Of a DNA stretch of 49,252 bases, positions 1 to 7,659 are shown piece after piece. The translations under genes were made by a program, and so were the position numbers. This DNA is from Thermoanaerobacteraceae bacterium (GTDB lineage: Bacteria; Bacillota; JADQBR01): assembly GCA_017656305.1 (NCBI GenBank), contig JACDOG010000016.1, positions 1 through 49,252 on the forward strand. The letters run 5' to 3'. Below the pieces are notes generated by a model. It had not been told where the DNA came from. It saw only the letters and a program-made list of their open reading frames with translations, and did not search any database. The first letter of the stretch is position 1; each line of letters begins with the position of its first letter.

Positions 1-2
1 AG

Positions 3-98
3 CGCAAACCGCAGCCGGATACACCGCCCAAATGGAATGATACGCCTAATAACGTCCGCATAGATATTCAGCATCCCATCCGGCAGCGTAAGGTATGA
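3..98 (+). CDS. 3' end of an unrecognised gene (partial)
   Basis: An open frame enters from the left edge and stops at TGA 96-98. It gives about 31 polar, Pro- and Arg-rich residues ending in HPIRQRKV. The other two plus frames stop earlier and look less protein-like. No family is recognised. It could be the tail of a real gene or a chance frame; only sequence to the left would tell. Confidence 0.3.
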   Translation, partial: RKPQPDTPPKWNDTPNNVRIDIQHPIRQRKV

Positions 99-408
99 AC
101 TTTGCGTTTATTTTTTGTCTTATACACTTAATTTCCCATTTATTTACTAACAATTAATTTGGTAAAAAAGGGTTGGTGTGCTTAAAAGAGATGAGTATAC
201 TATAAGAGCTGTTGAGTGGAACCCCGCTGCCAAAAAAATTTTGTCTAATGCAGCAGGAAATTGTTATAAAACCTAGAATTTTAATACCTGGGTTTGAGTA
301 GTAATGCTAACCGGTTGGTGGCAATACATCGGCCGGAAATTTTTTTTGCACCATTATTTTATCATGTTAAACTATTATCAATCTAAAACAAAAGAGGAGG
401 CACATAAG
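99..408. other. AT-rich intergenic region upstream of nhaC
   Basis: About 310 bases with no convincing gene, repeat or terminator. An in-frame ATG at 304 would extend NhaC by 35 residues, but it has no ribosome-binding site, so I treat the stretch as leader and promoter DNA. I see no promoter good enough to mark. Confidence 0.4.
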
Positions 409-1791
409 GTGACAGGTGACAGGAGACTTTCCTTAGGTGTAGCCCTGATTCCCGTACTGGGCACTGCAGTGATGTTGTTCTGGGGTATTATTTTTGCGGG
501 GTTGGACGCACATATTCCGCTGCTGCTGGGCATCGTGCTGGCGGCGGTTGTAGGAGTCCTTAACGGTTACAGCTGGAAGGACATTCAGGACGGTATGGTA
601 ACTGGTATTAACCATGCCATAGTTCCCATCCTCATTTTATCGTTGGTGGGGGTTATTATCGGCAGCTGGATTGTTGCCGGCACTGTCCCCGCGCTGATTT
701 ACTACGGGCTTTTGCTGCTTTCTCCCAAGTATTTTCTGTTTACGGCGGCCCTGATCTGTGCTGTCGTGTCACTGGCTACCGGCAGTTCCTGGACCACCGC
801 CGGAACCATCGGTATTGCCCTGATTGGTATTGGTCAGGGGCTGGGACTGCCGCTACCCATGATTGCCGGGGCAATTATTTCCGGTGCCTACTTTGGTGAC
901 AAGATGTCGCCGCTGTCCGATACGACGACTTTAGCACCGGCCATGGCAGGTAGCGATTTATTTGATCACATCAAGCACATGTTTGTGACCACCATTCCCG
1001 GGTTTACTCTGGCACTAATTTTATATTTTATTCTCGGATTAAAGTATGGTGCGGCCGGTGCCAGTACCGAACAGGTAGCGGAAATTCTAAACGCCTTGCG
1101 CAGTAGTTTTAACCTCAATGTAATACTGCTGTTACCGGCTGTGTTTATCATCGTCATGGCAGCTCTTAAGAAGCCCGCCATACCCACCTTGTTTGGCGGT
1201 GTCTTAATTGCCGGTGTCCTTGCATTGATTTATCAGGACGGGGTGACTGTTGCCGACGTGTTGAGTGCCATGCACTACGGTTATGAGGTGGACACCGGTG
1301 TGGACATTGTGGATAGCCTGCTGAGTAAAGGCGGGTTGGACGGTATGATGTGGACCATATCCCTGATTATTATTGCTCTTTCTTACGGTGGCGTGTTGGA
1401 AAAAATCTCCGCCCTGGAAATTATTATTGAAAAAATACTGACCCTGGTGAAATCGGTAGGCGGGTTGATTGCCAGCAACATTGTAATGTGTATTTCCGCA
1501 AATGCTTTATTGGGAGATCAGTTTCTGGGAATCATTGTCCCGGGACGAATGTACCGGGAGGCTTACCGGAAGAAAGGGATTCACCCCAAAACGCTGTCCC
1601 GTGTGCTCGAAGATGCCGCTACGGTGACAGCCTGCTTGATTCCCTGGACCACCGGCGGCGCGTACATGGCAGCCACCCTTGGAGTGCCCACCCTGGCTTA
1701 CGTCAAGTATGCATTCTTCAACCTGTCCGAACCGGTAATTTCCTTGATTATCGGTTTCCTGGGAATAGGTGTTGCCAGATTAAAAAATTAA
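409..1791 (+). CDS. nhaC: Na+/H+ antiporter, NhaC family
   Basis: A 460-residue polytopic membrane protein of the NhaC antiporter family, which exchanges cytoplasmic Na+ for external H+ and supports pH and sodium homeostasis. The protein is almost entirely hydrophobic helices. It carries the family signature GDKMSPLSDTTTLAPAMAG at about residues 164-182, where the conserved polar residues lie in the transport core, and a second conserved block (SANALLGDQF) near residue 363. I chose GTG 409 because GAGGAGG lies 9 bases upstream; the ATG at 304 has no such site and would add a hydrophilic tail atypical for the family. It stands alone and is closed by the hairpin at 1814-1855. Family assignment is firm. 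Ion specificity (Na+ versus malate/lactate coupling as in MleN) cannot be decided from sequence alone. Confidence 0.9.
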   Translation: MTGDRRLSLGVALIPVLGTAVMLFWGIIFAGLDAHIPLLLGIVLAAVVGVLNGYSWKDIQDGMVTGINHAIVPILILSLVGVIIGSWIVAGTVPALIYYGLLLLSPKYFLFTAALICAVVSLATGSSWTTAGTIGIALIGIGQGLGLPLPMIAGAIISGAYFGDKMSPLSDTTTLAPAMAGSDLFDHIKHMFVTTIPGFTLALILYFILGLKYGAAGASTEQVAEILNALRSSFNLNVILLLPAVFIIVMAALKKPAIPTLFGGVLIAGVLALIYQDGVTVADVLSAMHYGYEVDTGVDIVDSLLSKGGLDGMMWTISLIIIALSYGGVLEKISALEIIIEKILTLVKSVGGLIASNIVMCISANALLGDQFLGIIVPGRMYREAYRKKGIHPKTLSRVLEDAATVTACLIPWTTGGAYMAATLGVPTLAYVKYAFFNLSEPVISLIIGFLGIGVARLKN

Positions 1792-1813
1792 AAAACTGTG
1801 GTCTATTCTACGC

Positions 1814-1855
1814 GAGGGTATTGTCTCCGACCGGAGCACAATACCCTCCTTTATT
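1814..1855 (+). terminator. Rho-independent terminator after nhaC
   Basis: An 11-bp perfect stem (GAGGGTATTGT with ACAATACCCTC) with a 13-base loop, followed by CTTTATTT. Confidence 0.85.
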
Positions 1856-1988
1856 TAGCAAAATGCTCAGTGTTTAAAAAAAATTCACACAATTAAAAAA
1901 GGAATTTGTTATTCTTTATCGAAGAAAATATTTAATTAGTATAACACATTTATAACATCCTTAAATAATATATATGTCGCGGGGGGAG

Positions 1989-2033
1989 TTTAATTTATCA
2001 CTGCTGAGCCTGTACGGCGGTAGAGAAATTAAA
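1989..2033 (+). promoter_or_regulatory. Hairpin in the fbp 5' leader
   Basis: TTTAATTT (1989-1996) pairs with AAATTAAA (2026-2033). Inside this, ACTGCTG can pair with CGGCGGT through two G-U wobbles. The structure ends 5 bases before the AAGGAGG of the next gene, so it could influence ribosome access. It matches no riboswitch class I know. Confidence 0.35.
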
Positions 2034-2053
2034 TGTTTAAGGAGGTAAGTTTT

Positions 2054-3178
2054 GTGGCAAAGATTACTTTAACAGTCATTAAGGCTGACATCGGAGGGTT
2101 TGTGGGGCATTCCAGCGTACATCCCGAATTACTGGAGAAAGCGGAAGAGTGCCTGTCGCAGTCAGATTTGCTGGAAGATTTTCACGTTACCCATGTTGGT
2201 GATGACATCAACTTAATCATGACGCACCGGCACGGCACTGACTACGAGCCGGTACATAAGCTGGCCTGGGAAACATTTAAAGCTTGCACGGAGGTAGCCA
2301 AGGAACTGAAACTTTACGGTGCTGGTCAGGACCTGCTTGCCGATGCTTTTTCCGGCAACGTGAAGGGCATGGGTCCTGGTGTTGCCGAGATGGAATTTGA
2401 AGAAAGAAAAAGCGAGCCGGTAATTGTTTTCATGGCGGACAAAACAGAACCCGGTGCTTGGAACTTCCCGCTGTACAAGATGTTTGCTGATCCTTTTAAT
2501 ACCATCGGTCTGGTTATTGATCCCAAAATGCATGCTGGCTTCCGTTTTGAGGTACATGATTTAATTGAAAACAAGAAGGTATATTTTGATGCGCCGGAAG
2601 AGCTTTATGACTTACTCATATTCATCGGTGCTCCCGGGCGCTACTGCATCAAGTCCGTGTACTCCAGGACTACCGGTGACATTGCAGCTACTTCCAGTAC
2701 GCAGAGATTAAACCTGATGGCCGGGCGTTATGTCGGCAAGGACGACCCTGTCTGTATAGTACGCTGCCAGAGTGGGCTGCCGGCAGTAGGTGAGGCTTTA
2801 GAGCCTTTTGCTAACCCGCACCTGGTGTCTGGCTGGATGCGCGGCTCCCACAGCGGGCCCTTGATGCCGGTCAGCCTGGAGCAATCCAACCCCACGCGTT
2901 TTGACGGGCCGCCGCGTGTTGTCGGCCTGGGATTTCAGATTGCCAATGGCAAGCTGGTGGGACCGCAGGATTTCTTTGCCGACCCGTCTTATGATAAGGC
3001 CAGAGAAATGGCCAACGAAATCGCCAGCTACCTGCGCCGGTTGGGTCCCTTTGAACCACACCGGCTGCATCTAGACGAGATGGAGTACACTACTATGCCA
3101 CAGGTAACGGAAAAGCTGAAAGACCGTTTTGTGGATATTGATGCGGAGGACGAGGCAGCAGCCGGAAAGGACGATTAA
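2054..3178 (+). CDS. fbp: Fructose-1,6-bisphosphate aldolase/phosphatase (class V FBPase)
   Basis: A 374-residue bifunctional enzyme of the archaeal/thermophile FBPA type. One active site condenses dihydroxyacetone phosphate with glyceraldehyde 3-phosphate and then dephosphorylates the product to fructose 6-phosphate, making gluconeogenesis effectively one-way. The N-terminus KITLTVIKADIGGFVGHSSV is the family hallmark, with Asp and His ligands for the Mg2+ ions. VMADKTEPGAWNFPLYK and YDLLIFIGAPGRYCIKSVYS are further conserved blocks. Length is normal for the family. Start GTG 2054 is chosen because AAGGAGG sits 8 bases upstream; the ATG at 2033 lies inside the leader hairpin. A hairpin terminator follows. 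In bacteria the enzyme is typical of deep-branching, anaerobic or autotrophic lineages, which fits the rest of the window. Confidence 0.93.
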   Translation: MAKITLTVIKADIGGFVGHSSVHPELLEKAEECLSQSDLLEDFHVTHVGDDINLIMTHRHGTDYEPVHKLAWETFKACTEVAKELKLYGAGQDLLADAFSGNVKGMGPGVAEMEFEERKSEPVIVFMADKTEPGAWNFPLYKMFADPFNTIGLVIDPKMHAGFRFEVHDLIENKKVYFDAPEELYDLLIFIGAPGRYCIKSVYSRTTGDIAATSSTQRLNLMAGRYVGKDDPVCIVRCQSGLPAVGEALEPFANPHLVSGWMRGSHSGPLMPVSLEQSNPTRFDGPPRVVGLGFQIANGKLVGPQDFFADPSYDKAREMANEIASYLRRLGPFEPHRLHLDEMEYTTMPQVTEKLKDRFVDIDAEDEAAAGKDD

Positions 3179-3209
3179 GATATACCGTGAATGCTCTTTG
3201 TGCACTTGA

Positions 3210-3245
3210 TCCCTGCAGTCAGTTTTGACTGCGGGGTTTTGCTTT
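3210..3245 (+). terminator. Rho-independent terminator after fbp
   Basis: CCCTGCAGTCA pairs with TGACTGCGGGG around a short loop, followed by TTTTGCTTTT. Confidence 0.85.
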
Positions 3246-3314
3246 TTAAAACACGAAAAGAAAATTAAAGAGACAGTGAGAAAGTTCTTGCGGGGTGAAA
3301 TTTAACAGAAAAAC

Positions 3315-3343
3315 TTGCTTGACACGGGCACTTGTTCTATGTT
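3315..3343 (+). promoter_or_regulatory. Candidate sigma-A promoter of the decarboxylase gene
   Basis: TTGCTT and TATGTT are separated by 17 bases. A better -35 (TTGACA, 3319) has no -10 at good spacing. The position, about 100 bases before the start codon, is reasonable. Confidence 0.35.
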
Positions 3344-3447
3344 TCAATATATTTGCTGTAAATGACATGGGATTTATCAGGATACCATTTTAGTTGTGGA
3401 CTCTTGGTTGGGTATTTTGGGAGTTTGAGAGAAGGGGGGTGCTGGCA

Positions 3448-4944
3448 GTGGCTTTGGACCAGACCAAAACACCGATTTTTGACGCCATAAAGGAATATAT
3501 CAACCAGGGAACAATCCCGTTTCATGTGCCGGGGCACAAGCAGGGCAAGGGACTGCCCGAGTTTACCCAATTTGTCGGTCAGTCGGTAATGTCCATGGAC
3601 CTGACTTGCATGCCCGGTCTGGATAACATTTGCAACCCGAAAGGTTCCATTAAAGAGGCGGAAGAACTAGCGGCGGAAGTGTACCAGGCAGACAGAGCAT
3701 TTTTCCTGACAAACGGGACCACTTCCGGTATTCAAGCCATGATCATGGCCGTCTGCCAGCCCGGGGATAAGATTATCCTCCCCCGCAATGCCCATAAGTC
3801 TGCAATCGGCGGTTTGATATTAAGCGGTGCCGAACCTGTTTATATAGAACCGCAGCTGCAGCGGGATTTTGGCATTTCTATGGGAGTTACCCCCAAGCAG
3901 GTTGAGCGGGCGCTGCAGCAGCATCCCGATGCCAAAGTGGTGTTTGTCATCAATCCCAACTATTATGGCACGGCTTCCGACTTAAAGCGGATTGTGGAGA
4001 TTGCTCACGCTGCCGGTGTGCCGGTAATAGTGGATGAAGCCCACGGGGCACACCTGTACTTTAGCGAGGAACTTCCCGTGTCTGCTATGGAAGCCGGTGC
4101 GGATTTGGCGGCGACCAGCACGCACAAACTGGCCGGCTCTTTAACTCAAAGTTCCATTCTGCTGCTTAGGGAAGGGCTGATTAACCCGCAGCATGTGAAG
4201 GCAGTATTGAATTTAGGGCAAACTACCAGCCCGTCATATATATTGCTTGCGTCACTGGATGTGGCGCGCAAGCAGATGGCCTTAAAAGGGAAACAGCTGG
4301 TGAAGGATACACTGGAAAAAACGCGGTGGTTACGGCAGCGATTAAGCAAAATGGGGCTGCGGCTCTTGGGTGAAGACCTTGTTGGGCAGCCCGGGTGCCA
4401 TGATTTCGATATCACCAAAGTAACCATTAATGTTAAAGATATAGGCATGTCCGGATATGAAATGGAATACGTGCTGCGCAACAAATACCGGATACAGGTA
4501 GAGTTATCGGACCTTTACAACGTAATCATTCTTATGTCCATCGGCGATACCTGGGATAATATCTACAAACTGGTAGCTGCTGTGGAGGAAATTACCGCGC
4601 AGCGTACGCAGAGCAATGTGGTGCGGCACCTGCCGCCGCTGCCGGAAATCCCCAAGCTGAGCGTACTGCCGCGAGAAGCATTTTACAGTCAAACCAGGGT
4701 GATACCTTTATCCGAAGCGGAAGGTGAAATCAGCGCGGAGTCCATCATGGCTTACCCGCCGGGCATTCCGCTGGTCTGCCCGGGTGAAGTGATTACCCGG
4801 GAGTTGATAGATTATGTGACTGTATTGAAACAGGAACATGCCGACCTCCAGGGGACTGAGGACCCAACGCTGGAAAACATTAAGGTACTGAAAGAAGTGC
4901 ATCCGTTATCCCAATCGGGTAAAAGTGCAGAGGGAGTGGGTTAG
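3448..4944 (+). CDS. Orn/Lys/Arg decarboxylase family protein (PLP-dependent)
   Basis: A 498-residue fold-type I PLP enzyme of the basic amino acid decarboxylase family, which removes CO2 from arginine, lysine or ornithine to give agmatine, cadaverine or putrescine. Visible marks: IPFHVPGHKQGKG near the N-terminus, the glycine-rich TNGTTSGIQAM loop, VDEAHGAH with the PLP-binding Asp, and STHKLAGSLTQSS with the Schiff-base Lys. The C-terminal domain keeps YPPGIPLVCPGE, typical of the short Gram-positive SpeA/Cad type. Two in-frame GTG codons (3439, 3448) compete; 3448 has AAGGGGGG 8 bases upstream and is preferred. The gene is a single unit with its own terminator. Substrate cannot be fixed from sequence; arginine (speA) is the commonest annotation for this type. 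Confidence 0.88.
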   Translation: MALDQTKTPIFDAIKEYINQGTIPFHVPGHKQGKGLPEFTQFVGQSVMSMDLTCMPGLDNICNPKGSIKEAEELAAEVYQADRAFFLTNGTTSGIQAMIMAVCQPGDKIILPRNAHKSAIGGLILSGAEPVYIEPQLQRDFGISMGVTPKQVERALQQHPDAKVVFVINPNYYGTASDLKRIVEIAHAAGVPVIVDEAHGAHLYFSEELPVSAMEAGADLAATSTHKLAGSLTQSSILLLREGLINPQHVKAVLNLGQTTSPSYILLASLDVARKQMALKGKQLVKDTLEKTRWLRQRLSKMGLRLLGEDLVGQPGCHDFDITKVTINVKDIGMSGYEMEYVLRNKYRIQVELSDLYNVIILMSIGDTWDNIYKLVAAVEEITAQRTQSNVVRHLPPLPEIPKLSVLPREAFYSQTRVIPLSEAEGEISAESIMAYPPGIPLVCPGEVITRELIDYVTVLKQEHADLQGTEDPTLENIKVLKEVHPLSQSGKSAEGVG

Positions 4945-4972
4945 AACCAGGATTTTTCCTGGTTCTTTTTTG
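4944..4972 (+). terminator. Rho-independent terminator after the decarboxylase
   Basis: GAACCAGG and CCTGGTTC form a perfect 8-bp stem with a 6-base loop and a TTTTTT tail. It overlaps the last base of the stop codon. Confidence 0.9.
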
Positions 4973-5020
4973 GCATAAAGGCACCGCTCCTAGAAAATAC
5001 TAGGAGTGAGGTGAGGACTG

Positions 5021-5209
5021 GTGGAAATACTCATTATTATTGGTACGGTCATTGCTTTAATATACTATATTTACAGGCAGCGGACCGACCCCGGCATGGA
5101 TATTTTCTTTTCCAATTATTTGAAACACCAGGGGAATTTTCGGAAAAGAAATAAACAGGCTGAACCGCCGGGAGAAGCCACACCGTATCCCGGTCAGGGA
5201 AAGAAGTGA
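5021..5209 (+). CDS. Small single-pass membrane protein (62 aa)
   Basis: A 62-residue protein starting at GTG 5021 behind GAGGTGAGG. Residues 1-18 form one membrane helix (MEILIIIGTVIALIYYIYRQ). A positively charged turn follows, then the motif RTDPGMDIFFSNY and a hydrophilic Lys/Pro-rich tail. The N-terminal 30 residues closely match the 38-residue product of the next gene (IYYIYRQ, DPG, IF), so the two are tandem paralogues. The 7-bp hairpin CTCCTAG/CTAGGAG lies just upstream at 4987-5006. The function is unknown; the neighbourhood of a spore-lytic enzyme gene makes a spore-membrane role possible, but nothing in the sequence proves it. Confidence 0.65.
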   Translation: MEILIIIGTVIALIYYIYRQRTDPGMDIFFSNYLKHQGNFRKRNKQAEPPGEATPYPGQGKK

Positions 5210-5271
5210 AGCGAGCAAATTTTTGCAGGAAAAACAGTATAAATGTAGAATACTTATCTGCTTTAATGAAT

Positions 5272-5280
5272 CATAAACTA
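5272..5280 (+). promoter_or_regulatory. Possible sporulation-sigma -10 element
   Basis: CATAAACTA fits the mother-cell sigma-K -10 pattern CATANNNTA and lies 38 bases before the second microprotein start. No -35 at the ideal distance is seen, so this is weak. Confidence 0.2.
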
Positions 5281-5318
5281 ATAAGTGGAGACGTTCTTGG
5301 CGAACGGAGGTGAGGCCG

Positions 5319-5435
5319 GTGGTTTGGGGTACGGTATTTGGGGTAGGTGCTGTACTGTTATTGATTTATTACATCTATAGACAGACTAAAGATCCGGGAA
5401 TTAAAATTTTTCCCAACAACACACCCAAGGCATAA
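5319..5435 (+). CDS. Small single-pass membrane protein (38 aa), paralogue of the preceding gene
   Basis: A 38-codon frame, GTG 5319 to TAA 5433-5435, preceded by a perfect GGAGGTGAGG. The product begins VVWGTVFGVGAVLLLIYYIY, one membrane helix, followed by RQTKDPGIKIF and a short tail. LIYYIYRQxxDPGxxIF is shared with the 62-residue protein encoded 110 bases upstream, and the conserved motif sits at the membrane-cytoplasm boundary in both. The conserved ribosome-binding site, shared motif and following terminator argue for a real gene despite its size. Function unknown. Confidence 0.65.
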   Translation: MVWGTVFGVGAVLLLIYYIYRQTKDPGIKIFPNNTPKA

Positions 5436-5462
5436 CAGGCAGCGCAATCTGCCTGTTTTTTG
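5435..5462 (+). terminator. Rho-independent terminator after the 38-aa gene
   Basis: AACAGGCAG and CTGCCTGTT form a 9-bp stem around CGCAAT, followed by TTTTT. Confidence 0.85.
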
Positions 5463-5470
5463 TAGAAAAA

Positions 5471-5508
5471 ATAAAAGCTCAGGAACGGGCTGCGCTCCTG
5501 AGCTTTTG
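5471..5508 (-). terminator. Bidirectional terminator between the 38-aa gene and the SleB-type gene
   Basis: AAAAGCTCAGGA pairs perfectly with TCCTGAGCTTTT (12 bp). A T-run exists on either strand, so it can end transcription of the minus-strand hydrolase gene that stops at 5511. Confidence 0.85.
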
Positions 5509-5510
5509 TG

Positions 5511-6332
5511 TTACAGGGTGAAAATATGGTTGTTGATAATATTGGCTACCGGCCGTGTCCGTATCCAGTTGGAGCGAGATGTTAGGGCCGGGTTGTAAAA
5601 ATACAGTGCCCCGTTTGTGGGGTCTTCGCCCTGTAATGCTCTTTTGGCTGCTTTAATTGCCTCGGGTGTCGGTTTTTTGTAAATTGAGCCGTTTTTAACA
5701 GGACTGAACTGGTATACACCATTGACTTTTTGGAATATTACAGCATATACGGTATTGGGGAATTGCGGATTTTTTACCCGGTTGAGAATAACTGCCCCCA
5801 CAGCCACCTGACCTTCCGGCGGTTCACCTCGAGCTTCTGCGGAGATAGCTCGTGCCAGCCAGTACAAATCCTGTTGGCTGTAGCCGGAAGCGGAAGCCGT
5901 TACTGTTTTGGTTTCCTTTCGTTTTGCCGTTGCGGTATTGTGGCTGCCGCTGCGTGAGGGCAGCTTAAGGCGCTGGTTTGGATAGATTATATTTCCTGTA
6001 AGATTGTTAATTGATTTTAGTATTGCGATACTGGTACCGAAACGTCTGCCGATCTTCCACAGGTTATCTCCCGGTTTGACGAGGTAGTAATTGCCTGAAG
6101 AGGAGGGCATTGCTACTTTCAATACCTGGTTTGGATATATGATATTGGTAGTGAGACCGTTAATGCGTTTCAGTTCTGCCACAGTCATGGAATATTTTTG
6201 GGCAATGGCCCACAGGCTGTCACCCTTTTTCACCACATAGCGGTTCTCTGCCGCCCCCAGTGGCATTACAAAAACAAATTGTGCCAGTATCAGCACAGTA
6301 CATAAAATGAAGCGAAATTGTTTGGTTTTCAT
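5511..6332 (-). CDS. LysM-LysM-SleB/CwlJ-type cell wall hydrolase
   Basis: A 273-residue exported protein. Residues 1-27 are a signal peptide (KTKQFRF, then a hydrophobic run ending MPLGAAE). Two LysM repeats follow at about 31-74 and 81-124, each with the YxVKxGDxLW start and the IIYPNQ end, for binding peptidoglycan glycan chains. Residues 160-273 are a Hydrolase_2 (SleB/CwlJ) domain with the catalytic Glu in ISAEARGEPPEGQVAVGAV. In Bacillus, SleB cleaves the muramic-delta-lactam cortex during germination. Here LysM replaces the usual SPOR-like PG_binding_1 module, as in many clostridia. ATG at 6332 follows AGAGGA. The gene is monocistronic on the minus strand. A role in spore germination or vegetative wall turnover is inferred from the family. 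Confidence 0.88.
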   Translation of the reverse strand: MKTKQFRFILCTVLILAQFVFVMPLGAAENRYVVKKGDSLWAIAQKYSMTVAELKRINGLTTNIIYPNQVLKVAMPSSSGNYYLVKPGDNLWKIGRRFGTSIAILKSINNLTGNIIYPNQRLKLPSRSGSHNTATAKRKETKTVTASASGYSQQDLYWLARAISAEARGEPPEGQVAVGAVILNRVKNPQFPNTVYAVIFQKVNGVYQFSPVKNGSIYKKPTPEAIKAAKRALQGEDPTNGALYFYNPALTSRSNWIRTRPVANIINNHIFTL

Positions 6333-6428
6333 AGCAAACGTCCTCTGTTGTTCTCTCCTTTTGTTTTAAAATCACTTTTTAGTATTGCCAAGAAGGCAGC
6401 AAATTATAAGTTTTTTTGTAGGAATTTT

Positions 6429-6437
6429 TGCTATAAT
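6429..6437 (+). promoter_or_regulatory. Extended -10 promoter of the desulfurase-thiI operon
   Basis: TGCTATAAT is an extended -10 with a perfect TATAAT, 61 bases before the ATG. The -35 is poor, as often with extended -10 promoters. Confidence 0.5.
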
Positions 6438-6498
6438 AATGAAAACATTTAATAAATCATGATTTTGGGTACAATAGGTAGCAGTTGAGGTGAGAAAA

Positions 6499-7659
6499 AT
6501 GACCAATGTTTATTTAGATAACAGCGCGACAACCCGATGCCTGCCCCAGGTAGTGGAAGCAGTGACCGAAGTCATGCTGGAAACATACGGCAACCCGTCG
6601 TCCCTTCACAAAATGGGTGTCGAAGCGGAAAAACTGCTGAAAAAAGCACGGCGGCAGGTGGCCAGTGTGTTGCGGGTTGAGGACAGAGAAATCTTTTTTA
6701 CCTCTGGAGGTACGGAGGCCAACAACTGGGCCCTGTGGGGAACGGCCAATCAAAGGGCGGGCCGAGGTAGGCACGTTGTCACTACAACCATAGAGCATTC
6801 TTCGATACTGGAAAGTGCGAAAAGACTGCAGGAAGATGGTTTTACGGTAAGCTTTTTGGAAGTAAACCAGGAGGGTCTGGTGGACCCTGAGCAGTTGCAA
6901 CAAATCTTAACCGAAGAGACCATTCTGGTAAGCATTATGTCTGTCAACAATGAGGTGGGTTCGGTACAGCCGTTGCGGGAATTATCACGGGTAATCCGGT
7001 CGCGGGCACCCCAGGCGGTCTTTCATGTGGATGCGGTTCAGAGTTTCGGTAAGTTGCAGCTATATCCCAAAGAGCTGGGCATTGACTTGTTGTCTCTCAG
7101 CGGCCACAAGATTCACGGGCCCAAAGGTGTTGGCGCGCTTTACATTCGCCGCGACGTGCAGGTAAAACCCTTTCTTATCGGTGGTGAGCAGGAAAACTGC
7201 TTCCGCGCGGGAACGGAAAATGTTCCCGGAATTGTAGGCTTGGGTAAGGCTGCCGAGATTGCCGGGGAAAAACTGGCTGCTAATGACAGGAAATTATATC
7301 ACTTGAACAGGAAATTGCGCGAGGGTCTTGCCAACATACCCGGTGCCCATATCAACGGGCCGAAAAGCCCGGATGCCGCGGCACCGCATATTATCAACAT
7401 GTGGTTTGAAGGTGTTGACAGGGGAGAGGTGTTGCTGCATTCGCTTGAAAGTGAAGGAATCTATGTTTCTACCGGTTCCGCGTGCCACTCGCGGCGCGAG
7501 GAGGCAAGTCACGTATTAAAGGCCATGGGGCTTTCCGGTGAAGCGTTAACCGGTGCCATCAGGGTAAGCTTATCGTACTTGAATAACGAGCAGGAAATAG
7601 ATTATTTTTTGGAAAAATTAACTGATGTAGTATCCGAGTTAAGGGAGTTGGGGAGTTAA
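6499..7659 (+). CDS. nifS: Cysteine desulfurase (NifS/IscS family)
   Basis: A 386-residue PLP enzyme that takes sulfur from L-cysteine, leaving alanine, and passes it as a persulfide to partner proteins. It shows the N-terminal LDNSATT, the TSGGTEANN PLP-phosphate loop, HVDAVQ, the Schiff-base Lys in LSGHKIHGPKG and the catalytic loop Cys in STGSACHSR. ATG 6499 is preferred over GTG 6490 because TTGAGGTG lies 7 bases upstream. The stop overlaps the ATG of thiI by one base (7659), so translation is coupled. That pairing, rather than one with iscU, points to sulfur supply for 4-thiouridine in tRNA as its main task, as with B. subtilis NifZ next to ThiI. Supply of other sulfur acceptors is possible too. 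Confidence 0.92.
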   Translation: MTNVYLDNSATTRCLPQVVEAVTEVMLETYGNPSSLHKMGVEAEKLLKKARRQVASVLRVEDREIFFTSGGTEANNWALWGTANQRAGRGRHVVTTTIEHSSILESAKRLQEDGFTVSFLEVNQEGLVDPEQLQQILTEETILVSIMSVNNEVGSVQPLRELSRVIRSRAPQAVFHVDAVQSFGKLQLYPKELGIDLLSLSGHKIHGPKGVGALYIRRDVQVKPFLIGGEQENCFRAGTENVPGIVGLGKAAEIAGEKLAANDRKLYHLNRKLREGLANIPGAHINGPKSPDAAAPHIINMWFEGVDRGEVLLHSLESEGIYVSTGSACHSRREEASHVLKAMGLSGEALTGAIRVSLSYLNNEQEIDYFLEKLTDVVSELRELGS

